A DNA stretch of 64,000 nt from assembly GCA_036897525.1 (NCBI GenBank), contig JAYMTJ010000041.1, forward strand, positions 1-64,000. The letters are read 5' to 3'. Position 1 is the first letter of the stretch, and each line of letters opens with the position of its first letter. Below the pieces are notes generated by a model, which was not told where the DNA came from, did no database searches, and saw only the letters and a program-made list of their open reading frames with translations. Made by a program: the position numbers and the translations under genes. Below, one piece after another: positions 25,270 through 38,400 of this stretch. Origin of the DNA: Pelargonium x hortorum. Its lineage: Eukaryota; Streptophyta; Magnoliopsida; Geraniales; Geraniaceae.

Positions 25270-27150
25270 GAAGTCCGTTCTGCTGGGGAGATCTATTTAC
25301 CAGTTCGGCGCTTCGGTATTTGAACCTGCCACTTTCTGAGTCAAATTTCCCTGTAGTTAGTTTAGTTATAGGGCAAAGGTTAGCTGCTTCATTAGACAAG
25401 GAATTTAGTACAAGAGTCAAAATTGAAAATAGGTAGATGGATTTCCCGGCTTTCTTTAGCTTTATTGATTGATCGGAAAGTCTTATATTTGAGAAGTTGC
25501 TCTAACTGAAAGGGTTGTTTTCTTATTGGCTTGACAGGAAATCCGGGGGTCTAAAAGTCTATAGGTATTTCACAAACTTACAGTTTTCGTTGGAGCAAAT
25601 CAAAAGTCTCTTCTCTTATCTCAGAATTTCTTTTTGTTGAATTTTACGGTTTTACTTAACAGGGTTCTATTTACAAGGTGAAACAAGGTAACGAAGTTAA
25701 GTTGTTGAGGTAAGGTCCCTTGGCTTGGAAGATGAAGCTAGGTTTTAGGTAAAAAGTAGGTTTAGTTCAGAGGTTCGGGTTTTGGGGGATTAGACCGGGT
25801 TACTATTTTAAGATGCCAGGGGTTTCTATAGGTTCTATACAGGAGATTGGGGTTTTTGCAAGAGTTAAGAAGGTCTTTTTACAAGTTTATGGGTTTCATT
25901 TCATAACGAGTAAGATTCAGGGCTTTTTCCTTGATAAGGGGATATCCTGGGTTTCTCGGCACTTAAGTAGCTGATTTAGGTAGACGATACCTAGGGATTC
26001 CTGTATTAGCTCGTTTTTTCAATTAGCTAGTTTTCTTTTCATAATGAATTGAGGGAGTTCCTTTTGGAAAGATGTAGGTAATGCAATTAAGAGACTGAGT
26101 ATGTCTCAGGTAAAGCCATTTGATCACTCGAACTAGGAGAGGCTGGCTATATTTTATAAGGAGATCTCGAGGTTTCTGAGTCTTAGAAGTGTGAATTAGA
26201 ACTCTCGTATTCTGTACTCTGTCTAATCTAAAACAATTAAAGGGAGTCAAAGTCAAAGTAGAAGAATTGGGAATGACTCTAGGACAACTGGGGCAAATAG
26301 AAGAACCTATCAAAGCTTTTCCCCCGGTTGACTGTATTTTGAAGTGTAGGTTTTACGGAATACAATCCATTTATAAGTCAGGGGTTTCGCCTAACTGGCT
26401 TTTGATATAAGGTGGGAGATGGGAAGTCTAGTGTATTCTAGGGATCCGGGTCGATATTTTACAAGATAGATATAGGGCCAAAAGGGATTCTCCTTTTTGA
26501 AATGTGGACTAAGCCTAGTTTATAGAGTACTTTGAAAGGCAAGGGTCCTTTTTTCTTCGCTTTGTTTGATTGGGAATTCTTTTATTGAAAGCAAGGAGTT
26601 TCCTGTAAAGAGATAGAGCTCTCGGGTAAGTTTGTTTTCCTCTTATCCGGTACTCCTGAATGGGTAGTCTAGACTGCTGGTTCACTAAACAAGGTTTTTA
26701 TGAAGTTATGACAGTAAGGAGGTATATTCCCTAGATTTTCGGGTTAAGAGAGTTCCCGCAGGTTAATTGAGAGGCTTTGCTAAGAAAGGACTGAAATAAG
26801 TAAAGGCCTAAATAAAAAGGGAGAAGACATTAGGAAAGGGTGGTAATAGACAAGTCCCCTGAACTGGAGAGAGTTGACATTTTGGGTAGAAACTTTGGCA
26901 TTGGCATGATTCCATTTGATCTGTATTACTGCTTTCGGCCGATGGAAAGCCTTTCATTATAATGTATTTAAGGAGTTGCTCTTATCAAATTCGTTTTTAC
27001 CGGGCGGGCTTGTGTTTTAGGATTTCTAGTAGAGAAGGTTTGAGGCACCAGGTAATGCAATTAAGGAGTCAATCCCTGTTACCGACTGAAGAGAAACGTG
27101 GGGGTTTTTGTGACAAGTCTTTTTATAGGTAGGAAAGTGTAATACACCTA
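25270..27150. repeat. Second patch of the 16-18 kb repeat family
   Basis: Pieces of the same repeat family reappear, more scattered. Cores lie at about 25450-25520, 26553-26610 and 26921-26999 (the last has CTTTCATT, then GGAGTTGCTCTTATCAAA, close to the copy at 17785-17850). The segment 25566-25606 matches 18030-18070 at roughly four of five positions by eye, sharing TATTTCACAA and TTGGAGCAA. The tRNA-like relic at 25314-25380 matches 16286-16342. Because both the order and some flanks match, this is probably an old duplicate of part of the first array and not independent insertions. No coding frame is conserved between the two. Confidence 0.6.
25314..25380 (-). pseudogene. tRNA-like relic, copy of the one at 16.3 kb
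   Basis: The minus strand carries CAGAAAGTGGCAGGTTCAAA, a variable-region and T-arm pattern, without a recognisable acceptor or D-arm. Compared with 16286-16342 it shares the T-arm, the AGAAAGT word and the flanking CCTTTG.CCTATAACTA word. Identity is unknown and function is unlikely. Confidence 0.45.
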
Positions 27151-27169
27151 CACCGGCAACTGACGCTTT

Positions 27170-27870
27170 GTTTTAATTCTTCTTTTAATTAGTTTCTTTG
27201 ACTTAATTGTTTTTGTATTCCTTTGTTTGAGATTCTGTATTCTATTCTTCTTATGAGTTAGAGTCTTTGTATTTGTACTCTTCTTCTTTGTATTGTATTA
27301 GGTTTCTTATGAGCTATAGAGGTAACAGGAAGAGTAAGACCTATACCTACCTAAGAGGGGAAGCATTAATGGATAATGGATTAGAGTATAGTACTGTACT
27401 TTATAGGAGCAGTAGGAATAGGAGGAATAGCAGCAGTCTTAGCTAGAGCAATAGAAGAAGTAGGTAGGGCCGATAGGGAAGGGAACCAGTTTCTTATAGT
27501 TATTATGGTGTATAGGTGTTTTCGACCAACCAATAGATTAGTAGTAAGTATGTATAGCATACGGGTTAGATGGGTTTATATTATACTAGTATAGGTATAG
27601 GAGTTTCTTGTTCTTGTCCCTTAGATAGGTGATAGATGTTACCATAAGGTAAGGGGGTTCCCTTAATGTATTGTCTTAGTGTAGTTAGTGTGTTAGTTCT
27701 ATTGTACTCTACTCTATTATATTATGTATTGTACTGTTAGGATTAGGAAGGGAGGCTATGCCTGTATTCTCTCTTTTTTTCTCTCTTATCAATGAATAGC
27801 TGATATCTTGAAGGGTTTTTCTAGTTTCAACTTCACTTACCGGGATTCTTTCTAAAACAGGGAGTGCTTT
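27170..27870. repeat. Low-complexity module 1
   Basis: A pyrimidine-rich stretch (about 27170-27310) is followed by GAGTAAGACCTATACC (about 27336), a purine-rich AGN-type run (27400-27470) and a TAGTGTAGTTAGTGT region ending in a GGGAGGCTATGCCTG word (27672-27765). The same pieces occur in another order and more diverged in module 2 (28270-29200). Part of the first piece (27249-27283, CTTATGAG..GAGTCTTTG..TTTGTAC) also matches 47755-47786 and 52720-52735. The right end (27799-27860) matches 18106-18180 of the first repeat array. No gene is present. Confidence 0.55.
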
Positions 27871-28269
27871 CTTTCTTTCTTTCTTGTAGTTCCTTTCAAT
27901 CTATAGTCTATTCTAAAAAGGAAGTCATTCAAATAGATACAAGAAAACCAGTGGTAAACGTGTAAAACAGCTTACTGGGCACGGAAACTCTCAACAATTG
28001 AGATTCTAGATAGAAAAGTAAGATTTTTTCTATTCGGTATATAACAGGATTTTAGGCAATTTGAAGTAGTATAGTGGAAGGTTTTCAGGAATCTAGGGGT
28101 ATCCCGCAAGAAAGCGAGCAGTGAAGTTGGTTTGGTGAAGGTTTTAGCTAGTGGGATTTTTGTTTCCAGGATTTCCGATTCCAGATACTATTAGGCTAAA
28201 GTAATTTAACTGAATGCGTTTACGCTAAGCGAATAGGTAAGGTTGTTTCTCTAAGGACTTCCTTTCGAT

Positions 28270-29200
28270 AGTTTAAGAAGAAGAGTAAGAGAGGAAGCGG
28301 AAGAAGCTATAGCAGTCTTAGTAGCGGTAGTAGGAGAAGCAGAGGCAGAAGGAGGCTTAACAGTAACAGCAGGAGAGTAAGACCTAGCTGATACGTAACC
28401 AGGAGGGAGACACAGCACTAGAACTGTAGGATGGGAGCCTTTTAGTAGTTAGTGGGTTTAGAATAGACAGATAGGAATAGATAGTTGTACTAAGCACAGG
28501 TAGACAGTGGTTTATAGGATGTCTAGTAGGTAGGATAGGTAGTAAGACGAGAGGGGTTTGCTTTTAGGAGATACTCTTCCATGTACTATGTAGCTTATCG
28601 ATACAGAAGGGTAAGCCTAATACGCATAAGAAGACGTCTATCTTACCGAGTCTTCAGTTTAGTTATATCGTTATAGTAGTGAAATGATAGTATCTGGATA
28701 ACACACCTACCTAACACCAACTGACCTAACTGGCTTAACCGACTTCTTTCTTGTTGCTGTTGCTTCATACTCTAACTCTTAATCTGCACCCTAGTTTTTT
28801 TGAGGAGCTTTAGTCTTCTTACTTGCTATACCTGCAGCTAAGATCCTACTTTTCTTTTTCTAAGCTAGACCTGTCTTCTTGTAGCCCTGAGTTATTGTCT
28901 TCTTATTCTTGTAGCTATTGCTGTAGCCTTGAGTAGGGGTTATAGTTATTATACTCCTATTCTTGTTGTAGCTGATTGTAGCTAGTTAGTTATGCGCTAG
29001 TCAGTATATGGTAATAGATTAAGCTGTTCTTGTTTTAGTGTTTAGTGTATTATAGTTCTTATCTTATATGTATTATGTACTGTATTAGTGTAGTTAGTGT
29101 ATGTACTAATTATTCTATTGTATTTGTTAGTTTGTACTATAGGGAGGAAAGGCTTAGCCTGACCGGTATTCCCTCTTTGCCTTATGTATCAATAGAGAGG
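28270..29200. repeat. Low-complexity module 2
   Basis: A purine-rich run with CTATAGCAGTCTTAGTAGC (28295-28365) is followed by GAGAGTAAGACCTAGC (about 28374), a pyrimidine-rich stretch of GTAGC/TTCTTG words (28741-28975), and a TAGTGTAGTTAGTGTATGT region ending in GGGAGGAAAGGCTTAGCC (about 29040-29165). These pieces are diverged copies of those in module 1. No frame is conserved and no coding function is inferred. Confidence 0.55.
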
Positions 29201-29288
29201 ATAGAAACCTAGAAATCTAGGAACGTAACTCCTACAAAACAAAATTGCTTACAGAACTCTAAAGTACCAGTTCAAACAAGAGTGTACT

Positions 29289-29345
29289 GTGACTTGAACC
29301 TTTGACATGCTGATCGAACTAATGCTTGCATGCATGACCACGTTA
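29289..29345 (-). pseudogene. tRNA-like relic, family copy A
   Basis: The minus strand reads GATCAGCATGTCAAAGG then TTCAAGTC, a 3' anticodon-stem, variable-region and T-arm pattern. The plus-strand segment 29291-29315 is identical to 52370-52395 apart from one extra C in the latter. The A-box side has been replaced by a GCATGCAAGCATT word, so it cannot form a normal D-arm. It is a decayed relic of unknown identity. Confidence 0.55.
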
Positions 29346-30146
29346 AATACTAAAGAAAACCTAAATGCTTCTATTAATATAATAATAAACTAGACTTACT
29401 AGATTCGAGTCACTATTACTAGAGTATTAAGGAGGATCTCAATCTTTAAAATTTCAGTAATTCAAAATGCCAGCCTTAAATAAAAAGAGCAACTAAGCCA
29501 AAGCAAGAGTTCCACTCCCATACTGTATTATAAACTACCTCTTAGAAATTCCTAACCTTTTTTTACTTATGAATGCCCCCTTCCCCACCAAGAAACAAAG
29601 AAGGTTGCCCTTTGTACCTATTACCCACTGTGCAACCAATTTAGGAAGAATCTAGTTAGACTGAAAGGTTAAGGGTATACCGGAGTTCCTTTTTTAAGTA
29701 GTCTTTAACTCCTAGGATTTTACCAAGGAAAGGAGTTCCTACGGCTGAATTACGGCAGACAGTTATCTTAAGGAACAGGGAATTTTTTGTATACCCGCGA
29801 TTCCTCCTTCTTAAGAAAAGACCCCTCAAAAGCTAACAAAGAAGACACTAACAGCAGGAAACTCCCCTAACTAATAGGAGAAACTTTATCCCTATATTTC
29901 ATTACAGTAGAATAGGTAAGACGATAAAAAATAGAAGTAGGATTCCGAAATCTAACAGAGAAAGACTATAAACCTTTTGCAGATCGGTTAGATTACACTA
30001 CACGTTTCTATATGACGCGATTTAAACTTTATAACAGCATTGATATTTGACTAAGGAGCGCTTTTTATAGTATAATCCCTTACTAGTCCGTGTTTCTATA
30101 CAACTAAATCGAACCTAATAGGGAACCCTACAAAAGATTAGGGGTT

Positions 30147-30170
30147 CTATCTATCTATCTATCTATCTAT
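30147..30170. repeat. (CTAT)6 microsatellite
   Basis: Six uninterrupted copies of CTAT. It is pure and so probably young or replication-maintained, unlike the decayed repeats elsewhere in the window. Confidence 0.95.
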
Positions 30171-33100
30171 TAAATATACAAAAATTTTGACCTAACACTA
30201 ACAGGGGTCAGCTATATATAGCAGCCCTATAAGCTAAGCTTAGGATATTTGTGCCGTAAATGAGGCAAAGCTCTTTGAAGTAGAGTCATGGGTTATTTCA
30301 TAACATAGTAGATAGTTAGAGACCCTTTCCTACGAGGTTTTATATGGATTTTCCTTTTTTTGATAGCTAGTACAAAAACTGTTAAGAGGAAAAGTCCTAC
30401 TATACTCGTGTTTTGGAGTCTTGTATACCTGGATCTGCTTGAGTTCATATTCTTAACTTAATTGATATACTGCAACTTTCATGCTCTGCTATTAGGGGCT
30501 CATAAAGGCCAATTTTATGAATAGAATTCTTTTTTAGTAACGGTCTTCCTCTTTTTTTAGTTTAGCAGGAGTTTTTCGATAGTAAAAGTTTTAGTAATAA
30601 TACTAGAGATTTTGTTAACTAAATTCAGGGCTTTAGCTTCAGTAATTGCATTAAAACGCGTTTGTCAAGATAAGGTGATCATACACCAAAAGCTATATCA
30701 ATGTGGAGACCGAGGAGTCGCCGTGCGCTTTACAAAAAGATGGTGTGACACAAAAAAGCTACAAAGCAAAGAGTGCTCAAATTCAGTCACGTACGGATCT
30801 AGTTGTATCTTTCTTGCATTTGAGAAAGTCTGGAGGTTTTTTAATTTAACTTATAAACAAAGCACGGAAGCCGGCTACAATTGAGAATGCTTGACACTTT
30901 TGAACCTAACAAAGCTAAACAATTTTTATACAATAGGTGCTCCAATTAATAACAGGAAAGTCCACCGGGCACCGAATTTAGTTACTTTATAGCTTTTGTA
31001 TCTGGATTTAATGCCTTTTTTCGGTCTACTAATGGCTGTTATCTATAAATCTAGAAATAGAATAAATGTATATCTTATGTAATAAACGGATTCGCTATAT
31101 ATTCTTCGGAAAAGTTTCCACGGATTCTGTATTAAGCATAACTGAGCTCGGATTGCCCTAAAATCTCAATACTCGTAAATAAACTTTTAGATCTTAGCGA
31201 AAGTATCACATGTCCCTCATAAAGAGGTTTATGCTTAGCGGCAATCCTGTACAAATTGAATTGACCCCTTTTAGAAAAAACTTATCCCGTAGCTACTCAG
31301 TAGGGGCTGAATTTAAGCTTTTAGAATCAATCAAGATTTCATATTACTTTGATTACCCAGAACATACCTTAAGAATTTCTTTCTCTATTATATTACCTGT
31401 ATTTACAGAACAGAGTGGCAAGCTGAGTGAGTAAGTAGGACCCAGTTAGATAAAAAGACCCTGCTCCGATCCATAAAGGACTCCTTTTGCGATTCTACTT
31501 TTCCAAAATAGATAAATAAAAGACTTAACTTGTTAAAACCCCCTAACCTCGAGATCCTAAAATGAAATTTATTACTAGCTAACGCTCCGGATACCAAAAA
31601 CTTAGGGATTTCCCTAACTACCTAACTGTACCCCTTGCCTGAATCTCAGTATTAAGAGCTGCCAAATTTCAGAATAGAAAATCTAAAGTCTAATGAATCT
31701 ATTCCCCGACTGATTTAAGGACTAGTTTATAGATATAATAGAACGAGGGACTCCTTTAGGAATATATCAAAATGAGGTTTCTAGAAACTTAAGAAAGAAT
31801 CTTTCGACATCAGTTCCGGTTTACAAGGATAGCTTAGGACTTGTTAGAGATTGCTACCAAATGGAGGATTCTTCTCTTAGTTATCTTCCTTGCTAGCAGC
31901 ACTTGCTCTGAACGAATTCCGTCACTCTATCTCTTCTCCTCTTAGTAAGAGTTATAGTCTAATACAATGATCAAGAACTTCACTACACTAGAATACTAAC
32001 AAGTCAATATCTTCTTATTATTCAGTCTCTCATAGGAATCCTCAGTCCTGTAAAGAAGTCAAACAAAAAAAAGGTACTTATATCTTTTTTTTTTCAAGCA
32101 AATAAGGATCTAGCTCTGAGGCAAGGTGTGTAGGTCCGGGTTTGAATTGAAGTTGATGTGTCTATTCTATATAGTGTAAGGGTTTCCATTAGACTCTTAT
32201 GCCTTAACCTCCTAACCACCAAGACAAAACTGGTGACTCGGTAAAAAGGATGTACTAATGACTCTCATAAGGTTAGTATCCTCCCTATGATAAGAGCCAT
32301 AACACAAGAGGGATACTCCTTAACTAGGATTACTAGAATATAACCACCTTACACTAGCAGCAGCAACACAAAAAAGGAGGCTCTAAAATAATAAAGGAAA
32401 CTAAACTTCAGCTGTGTTACCAGAATCGAAATGATAGAATGCCCTATGTCAATCCTAAATCTCTAAACTTGGAAACCTTCTTAATTTGAAATAAAACAAA
32501 CCTTGTTATGAAACTGACTTATAAGCTATTTCCGGGAACTCCTTTCTGTTTATGGGCTATAGAGTCTAGTTAAACTCAGATAGACGAGATACATAAAACT
32601 TAAAATAGGAATAGGAGCTTTAAGAGAGAAGGGAGTTTGCTACTGGTTAATTAAACTTCCATTTGTTAAAACAGCTAGATATACTAGACTGGAAAACACT
32701 CACAAAAGAAGTTCCTCTTTAGCTTTAGAAGTAAGGAGAAATTCCTCTGGTTTTATGGCGTTTATAGGTGTGGAAAGAGACCTTATAAGTATTAGGAGTC
32801 AATCAATCTTACCGAGTAAAACAAGGGGAGGTTAACACCTTATGGGTATTTTAGAGAAAACACATACGATGAAAAGGAAACTTTAATTTACTTACTGGCT
32901 GGAAAACCCTTTCTACTAAATGAAATACCCTCAAAATAGGAATTGACTTCAGTACTGAAATGCTTGTAGCTCATAATTCTACATACAATAAAAAGAAAGG
33001 GACTCCTCTCTAGAAAACAGGCTTCAACTTGCTTTCATACTCTTAATCGTTACCCTCTCAGACCTCGAACAGCATTCAGACCTTAAAACACCTCAGAGCT

Positions 33101-33795
33101 AGAGACCCCTACTTGCTTGACTTGAAAATCTGTATTACACTTTGACTTATTTGACTTGCTCTTAAAATGTTAAACTGGACTCTGGATCTTACAGCTTTCA
33201 AAGAGTAGCTCAAAACTTCACTAGCAAAGTCAAAGTACCCTTGTTGAGTTTTTCTTTCTCTCTTGTAAAACCTAACCTTTTTGGCTGATGTAACTTTTCT
33301 TTGTCATAATTATAAAAGCACTCTCGACTCGAATCTCATCCACTAACACGAAAGTATCTCAGTTGAGGGTCAGATTCCCGTTTGTTTAGTCTTTTGAAAG
33401 TGTTTACTGAGTTAACTGAAAAGGACAGGAAGTGGATACTTTAGCCCGGAGTTTCCTGTATTTCCTCTTTATGGAACCTCCTTTACTTTGTTTGAGTCCT
33501 TTTAGAGTCCTTAGGTATACCTTTTTTTTAAGGCTAACTCTAGCACTTGTTAAATAACAGTAAAACAGGCCCTATATTAAATCAGACCTACTCTAGTTTT
33601 TTTGAAAAGGGACTAGATTTCCCTCTCTCTGGATTTCTTTTACAGTTTCCTATAAAATAAAGCAGTAAACACACAAAAAAAACTCCTTACTTAATTAATG
33701 CAAATGTATCCATCCAGTAATTTCTGGGAATAAGTAAATATTAAGCACTTCCTCTTTAAAGGAATTAAACAACTCCTACAAAGAGCGAGAAATAC

Positions 33796-33825
33796 CCTAT
33801 CCTATCCTATCCTATCCTATCCTAT
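33796..33825. repeat. (CCTAT)6 tandem repeat
   Basis: Six perfect copies of CCTAT in a row, in otherwise unremarkable AT-rich sequence. No gene or other repeat borders it. Confidence 0.95.
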
Positions 33826-36800
33826 GACCCGTTATAATATAATACCGAAGATAGACCCCCGCCCTACAAGGATTCCAAGCTGAAGCGGGTACCCCTTATT
33901 ATAAAATATTACACGAGTCTCTTCTTTATCAAATTACTAGTCAGTCCTTAAAGTCTTATAATTCAAGAGATACGTGTTCAACAAAGACAAAGGAAGTCTA
34001 ACTGAGCCCTGGATTAGAGGAACTTCCTTTTATTAGTATATTAGTAGGGTCTCCTGCTTAGAGCTTAGAAGTTCAGTGGAAATATCAGTGAATGCTTGCA
34101 TAAGACATATTATTTTATTGAGAAGACTCCTAAAAAAACAAGGCATGAAGTTAAGTCAAGAAGTCAAAAAAGCAGATTAAGGATTTTCCAGGTCTGAAAG
34201 GTATTCTGAAGTTGATGTTGGCTAAGGAATTTTCTGTAATTTAAATTGAAGTCTGTTTTCTGGTTTCCTAAGTTTCTGGATATAAAGGAAGCTTGTTGAA
34301 GAAGGTCTTCGCGGTCTGTCTGTGTCTACTTAATTTAATATGGAGCTCCTAACCTCGGCAAGAAGTGCCTAATTTAGAGTAACCCGACGGAAAGCCCTTT
34401 ACCTTAAGCTATTTCCGGAATTCAATTCTTATTTACGAAGCTCGGGTTAGAAGAAAAAAGCACTTTATAAGCAGCATTCCGAGGTATCCTTTTCTAGAGA
34501 AAGTTCAACAAATCGAGGATCTGATATAGCCCGAATAGAAGAGATTCTATATTCCCCAAAATGACAAGGAGTTCTAATATGGGGTATAAAATCAATTTTT
34601 TAGCTCTTTTACAACCCTTTTGAGCAGGTAGTTAAGTATCAAGTGTTAGTAAAATTTGTCTCAGTAATACCCCTATTTATGTTATGCAATTTTCTTAATC
34701 ACTCTCTGCTTGCTATTTCTACGAGAATCAAAGTCTTTAGTAATTATAATTACGTAAATATAGTAAACTATAAAATAAATCTAGGTATCCCGGTTAAGAA
34801 AGAAATTTATACCTTACCTACGGGGATTCTCCCGAGTTTTAAATAAACTAGAAGCCAGCTTTATACGGTGACTAAGAAATATTCCTACTAAAAATCTCAA
34901 TGCTTTAGGCGCCTTGTTTATTACGAAAAGGGTTTTCTAACACCTCCATCTTCAGGCGAAAGCTAGAGAGGAAAATCAGTAACAGTCACTGCTAACCCGG
35001 GCTTCGCGGTATACTCCCAGACAAAAGTCTAATAAAGAAGAAGTTTCTCCCTTTAAAGTAATTAAAGTAAAAGTATACTAATTTCTAGCGGATTTTATAT
35101 AACGAGCAATTCCTGAAAATGCGTACAAGAACATTTGTAAATTCTGCAAGTTTCGGCTTGACAAATAAATAGGATCCTTTTTTTATGTATGTGAAGTATA
35201 AAAACTCTTTTCTGTGTGCCTAGTGGGTGGGGTAATCCGGCTTTTTTCGGGGGCCTTTATTTATAGTAAATAGCTTTAGGATCCGGATCTAAATATACTT
35301 ACGTAGACAAATGAACTCATTAGAATGTACTCTTTTGAGATACAAAAACTAAGCAAATACTTGCTATCTTAAGTTAAGGGCATATCCTTAGATATTCCAC
35401 AAGTCCCGCTTAAAAGAAAATTGTAGAAGCTTTTTGCAGTGCAGGCTCGCGGCTTTACTATCTCGACTAAGAGGCCTCGTTTCTCAAGAGCTTTTTAGAA
35501 AAAAACCAATTTCTGGAAACAGCGAAGTCTCTGGGTTTATCGTTTGGTATTTAGGACTTTATTAGATATTCTATATTTTGGAAATGTACACATTAACTCA
35601 GACAATAGATCCCAACAAAGGAGCTTTATACTTTATATAGGGCAGGTACTCTGTAGTGTATCTAAAAAGCTTGCCTAGAAATTATTCGTAAAAAGGATTT
35701 CTCTTGGGCTTCTTATTCTTTATATATATATCTATTTGCTAGCCTTTAACCTTAATAAACAAAAGAGCTAACTTCCAAAAAAGTAGTAATTCCCCTTTTA
35801 CTTTGATTAAACGCCTGCCTGTAAAGTCCAGAACAAGTAAAAGCCCTTGTACTAAAAGATGCTAGAGAACCCCCTGATTGATTATACCTTCAAGTAAAGA
35901 CTAACAAATAAGGATTGGAGATGAAACCAAGGAACCCCGAGCTTACTATCCAGAATGTCATTTATCAATCAGGTACTAAGTAGCCAATACGTTTTAGGCT
36001 TATAGAGTTGATATTTACTATTTTTTAGAATCCCCTTCTTTTAGAAACTACTTTGCTTGTAAAATTCCTCCCTAGTCAAGCTAACCCCTAGGAAAATACC
36101 AGATGAAGTGCTGCCGTTATTACCTTTTTTTTGCTGTATGGTTCTAAGAGAACTATTGCTATCAATATGCTCGAGTTTTCTCTAATGAGGAGTTTTTTGT
36201 GTAATATTGAAAAATAGTTAGTGTTACCTAATAGAAACATCTGGAAACTTCCTAATATAACTAGCTTTGACAAGTTTGCTTTTTTTATTTTATATGGGGG
36301 GGAGCACTCGTTAGAGAAAAGATAATAAATAGTTAGACTAAGGAATATATCTATATAAATTCTGAAATTTCTTCTATACATAACATAGCCCTTTTCATTT
36401 CAGGTCGAGGTAGTAGTTTATGGAGAAGAGGTACTTGGAGCTTAAGTTTGAATGTAAAAATTCGCATTCTATGGTAGGGCTGTGCTGATCTTGGGAAATA
36501 TGGTTATGAATAAGAAGTTATAATTAATATAGAGTAGACATTACAACAGGGATAATTTTTAAAAAACTTTTTTTTATTAAAGAACATCTCTATTTAGCAA
36601 GTGTTATTTCTTCTTATATGCGATCTTGTCAATTTTGTAGCATTAAGAGACTTTTAATAATTATATATGGAACTTCATAAATTCATAATGAAAATATGAT
36701 ACGAGAAAAGTTAAGTTCTATATCGCTAAAACGAAGAAGTAAGAAGTTTTTTAATAACCAACGAGGCCTATATAGAAAACCCTTTTCAAGTTCAGACTGT

Positions 36801-38400
36801 ATCATATATCCAATTTTTGTACTTTTGAGGCTAGTATTAGCTTACTGACATCTACTTAGAATTCTCTAAAGCACCATTTTGCAGGCTATAAAAATTCAGG
36901 AATAGTACAAGAGTTTTACTGGGTGTAGTGCAATTGGTGATTCCTTTATCTCTGATACGATACCTATTTAGATAAGAGTCAAGAAGGTTCACTAAAACAA
37001 GAGGCTGCTTTTACGTAAGTAGTTAAAAAAGACTAAAAAAAGGTAGAAATCAATCCATATAAAAGTTTGGAATCAATCCCTGTCTTGCTAGAAATCTTGT
37101 GTTTTTTTTTACTTTAAATAGAATTGCTATTAACAAACAAGGACCCCTGATACAGTACAACATTACTTTGAGATTTATCTAGCCTGAGAAATGCTCTTAA
37201 ATACCCCCCTATGAAATTTCCTTTTTTGTACGGAGAAGACTCCTAATGAATTTGATTTTACGCTTTTTTTTTCTGGGAAATCTTTTTTAAAAGAAAAGTC
37301 TTTTTAAGAGGTAAATGACAACGGTTTGGAAAGGCAATTCAGTCAAAAGCAATTTTGAACAAAAAAAAGCTACAATAGTATTCCAGAAGAGTCAGGGCTT
37401 TCAATTTTCAAGAAAAAAGTGTTCGAGGCTGCAGATAATAAAGATAAATCCATGGATATACCCGGGTGGTTTTAGTATAAAAAGTTAAAAGCGGGCAACC
37501 CAATATCAAATATAACTACAAAAGTCCTTACAAGGAGTTTATTTACTTGTTTTTTAGTTTAAAGCAATTAAAGGGAATTCTGATTCTGTGCCACGGAAAG
37601 ACTTTAGAAGAAAAAGGGCCCCTCTTTCTTTTCTTTAGATCGCCCTGCGAAGAGGACTCCTTTAGATTTGTGCAAAACTTCTCGGGTTAAGGATTGCGAA
37701 GTTGGAGGAGATATAGTTGAGTAATTAGCATACCTTATCAATATGGAGTTTCTTGGAATTCAGGCATTAAAACGAGCAACCCAATATATCAAATCAGAGA
37801 TGGAATCTTTTTTTTACTACAAATCAAAATTTAGGGAGCGAAAAGTATGCACTGCTTCTGGTTCGAGCGGTGCGCTCTAATTAATCGTAGTTAGTTGGTA
37901 GTAGCCCTGTTGTTAAAAGAAAAGGGAGTGAGCTCTAGTAACAAAGAAAGACAGAACACAGAGTCTACTTAAGACTTAAAAAGCCGATTTAACTAGAAAG
38001 AAAGTCTTAATAGATACAGGGAATACTTATTACTTTGTTATTTAGCTATAGTTCGTACTGTAGTAGAAAGATTTTAGGTTTTAATTCTACTATTTCTTCA
38101 TTTCTTGTGGGTACTAGTAGCTTCCTATATTAGGTAAAGCTCTAAAGCTGGATAGTTTTTAATCAAAATACTCCACTCCAGAATTTCAAACCCGTAGAAT
38201 TATTCGAAGCGTTTCTTATGGTTGCGGATAATTCTGAATTTCAAAGAACCCATAATAGCTTAATAGAACTTGCGCAGTTAATTTAGTAAAATAAAGTAAA
38301 GTGTGCCAACCCTTACCTTAAAAAGAAGTGTTCTTCCGAGTAAGAATATGTAGAGTATAAAAGGGTCCCTGATTAAGTATCAAGCAAGGGCAAGAAGGAT

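Larger units (their letters stand above)
29346..38400. other. Gene-free AT-rich stretch
   Basis: Nothing coding is recognised. Open frames at 30612-30884 (plus, 90 codons), 31210-31434 (plus, 74) and 36088-36381 (minus, 97, the longest in the window) show no domain or convincing homology. Simple repeats occur at 30147-30170 (six CTAT units) and 33796-33825 (six CCTAT units). A GTACGG string near 30793 recalls a group II intron domain V, but the required partner strand is missing. Confidence 0.6.

Noticed and set aside
30770-30810. GTACGG string resembling the 3' strand of a group II intron domain V
   Set aside because: The matching 5' strand (GAGCCGTAC-type) is absent and no exon is recognisable nearby.
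30612-31434. Two plus-strand frames of 90 and 74 codons close together
   Set aside because: They do not form a recognisable gene pair, start at non-ATG codons, and match no family I know.
30147-33825. Short tandem repeats as a CRISPR array
   Set aside because: The CTAT and CCTAT runs are plain microsatellites without spacers.
36088-36381. Longest open frame in the window (97 codons, minus)
   Set aside because: At about one-third G+C, a stop-free run of this size is expected by chance across six frames of 64 kb. The peptide shows no domain and no conserved neighbour.
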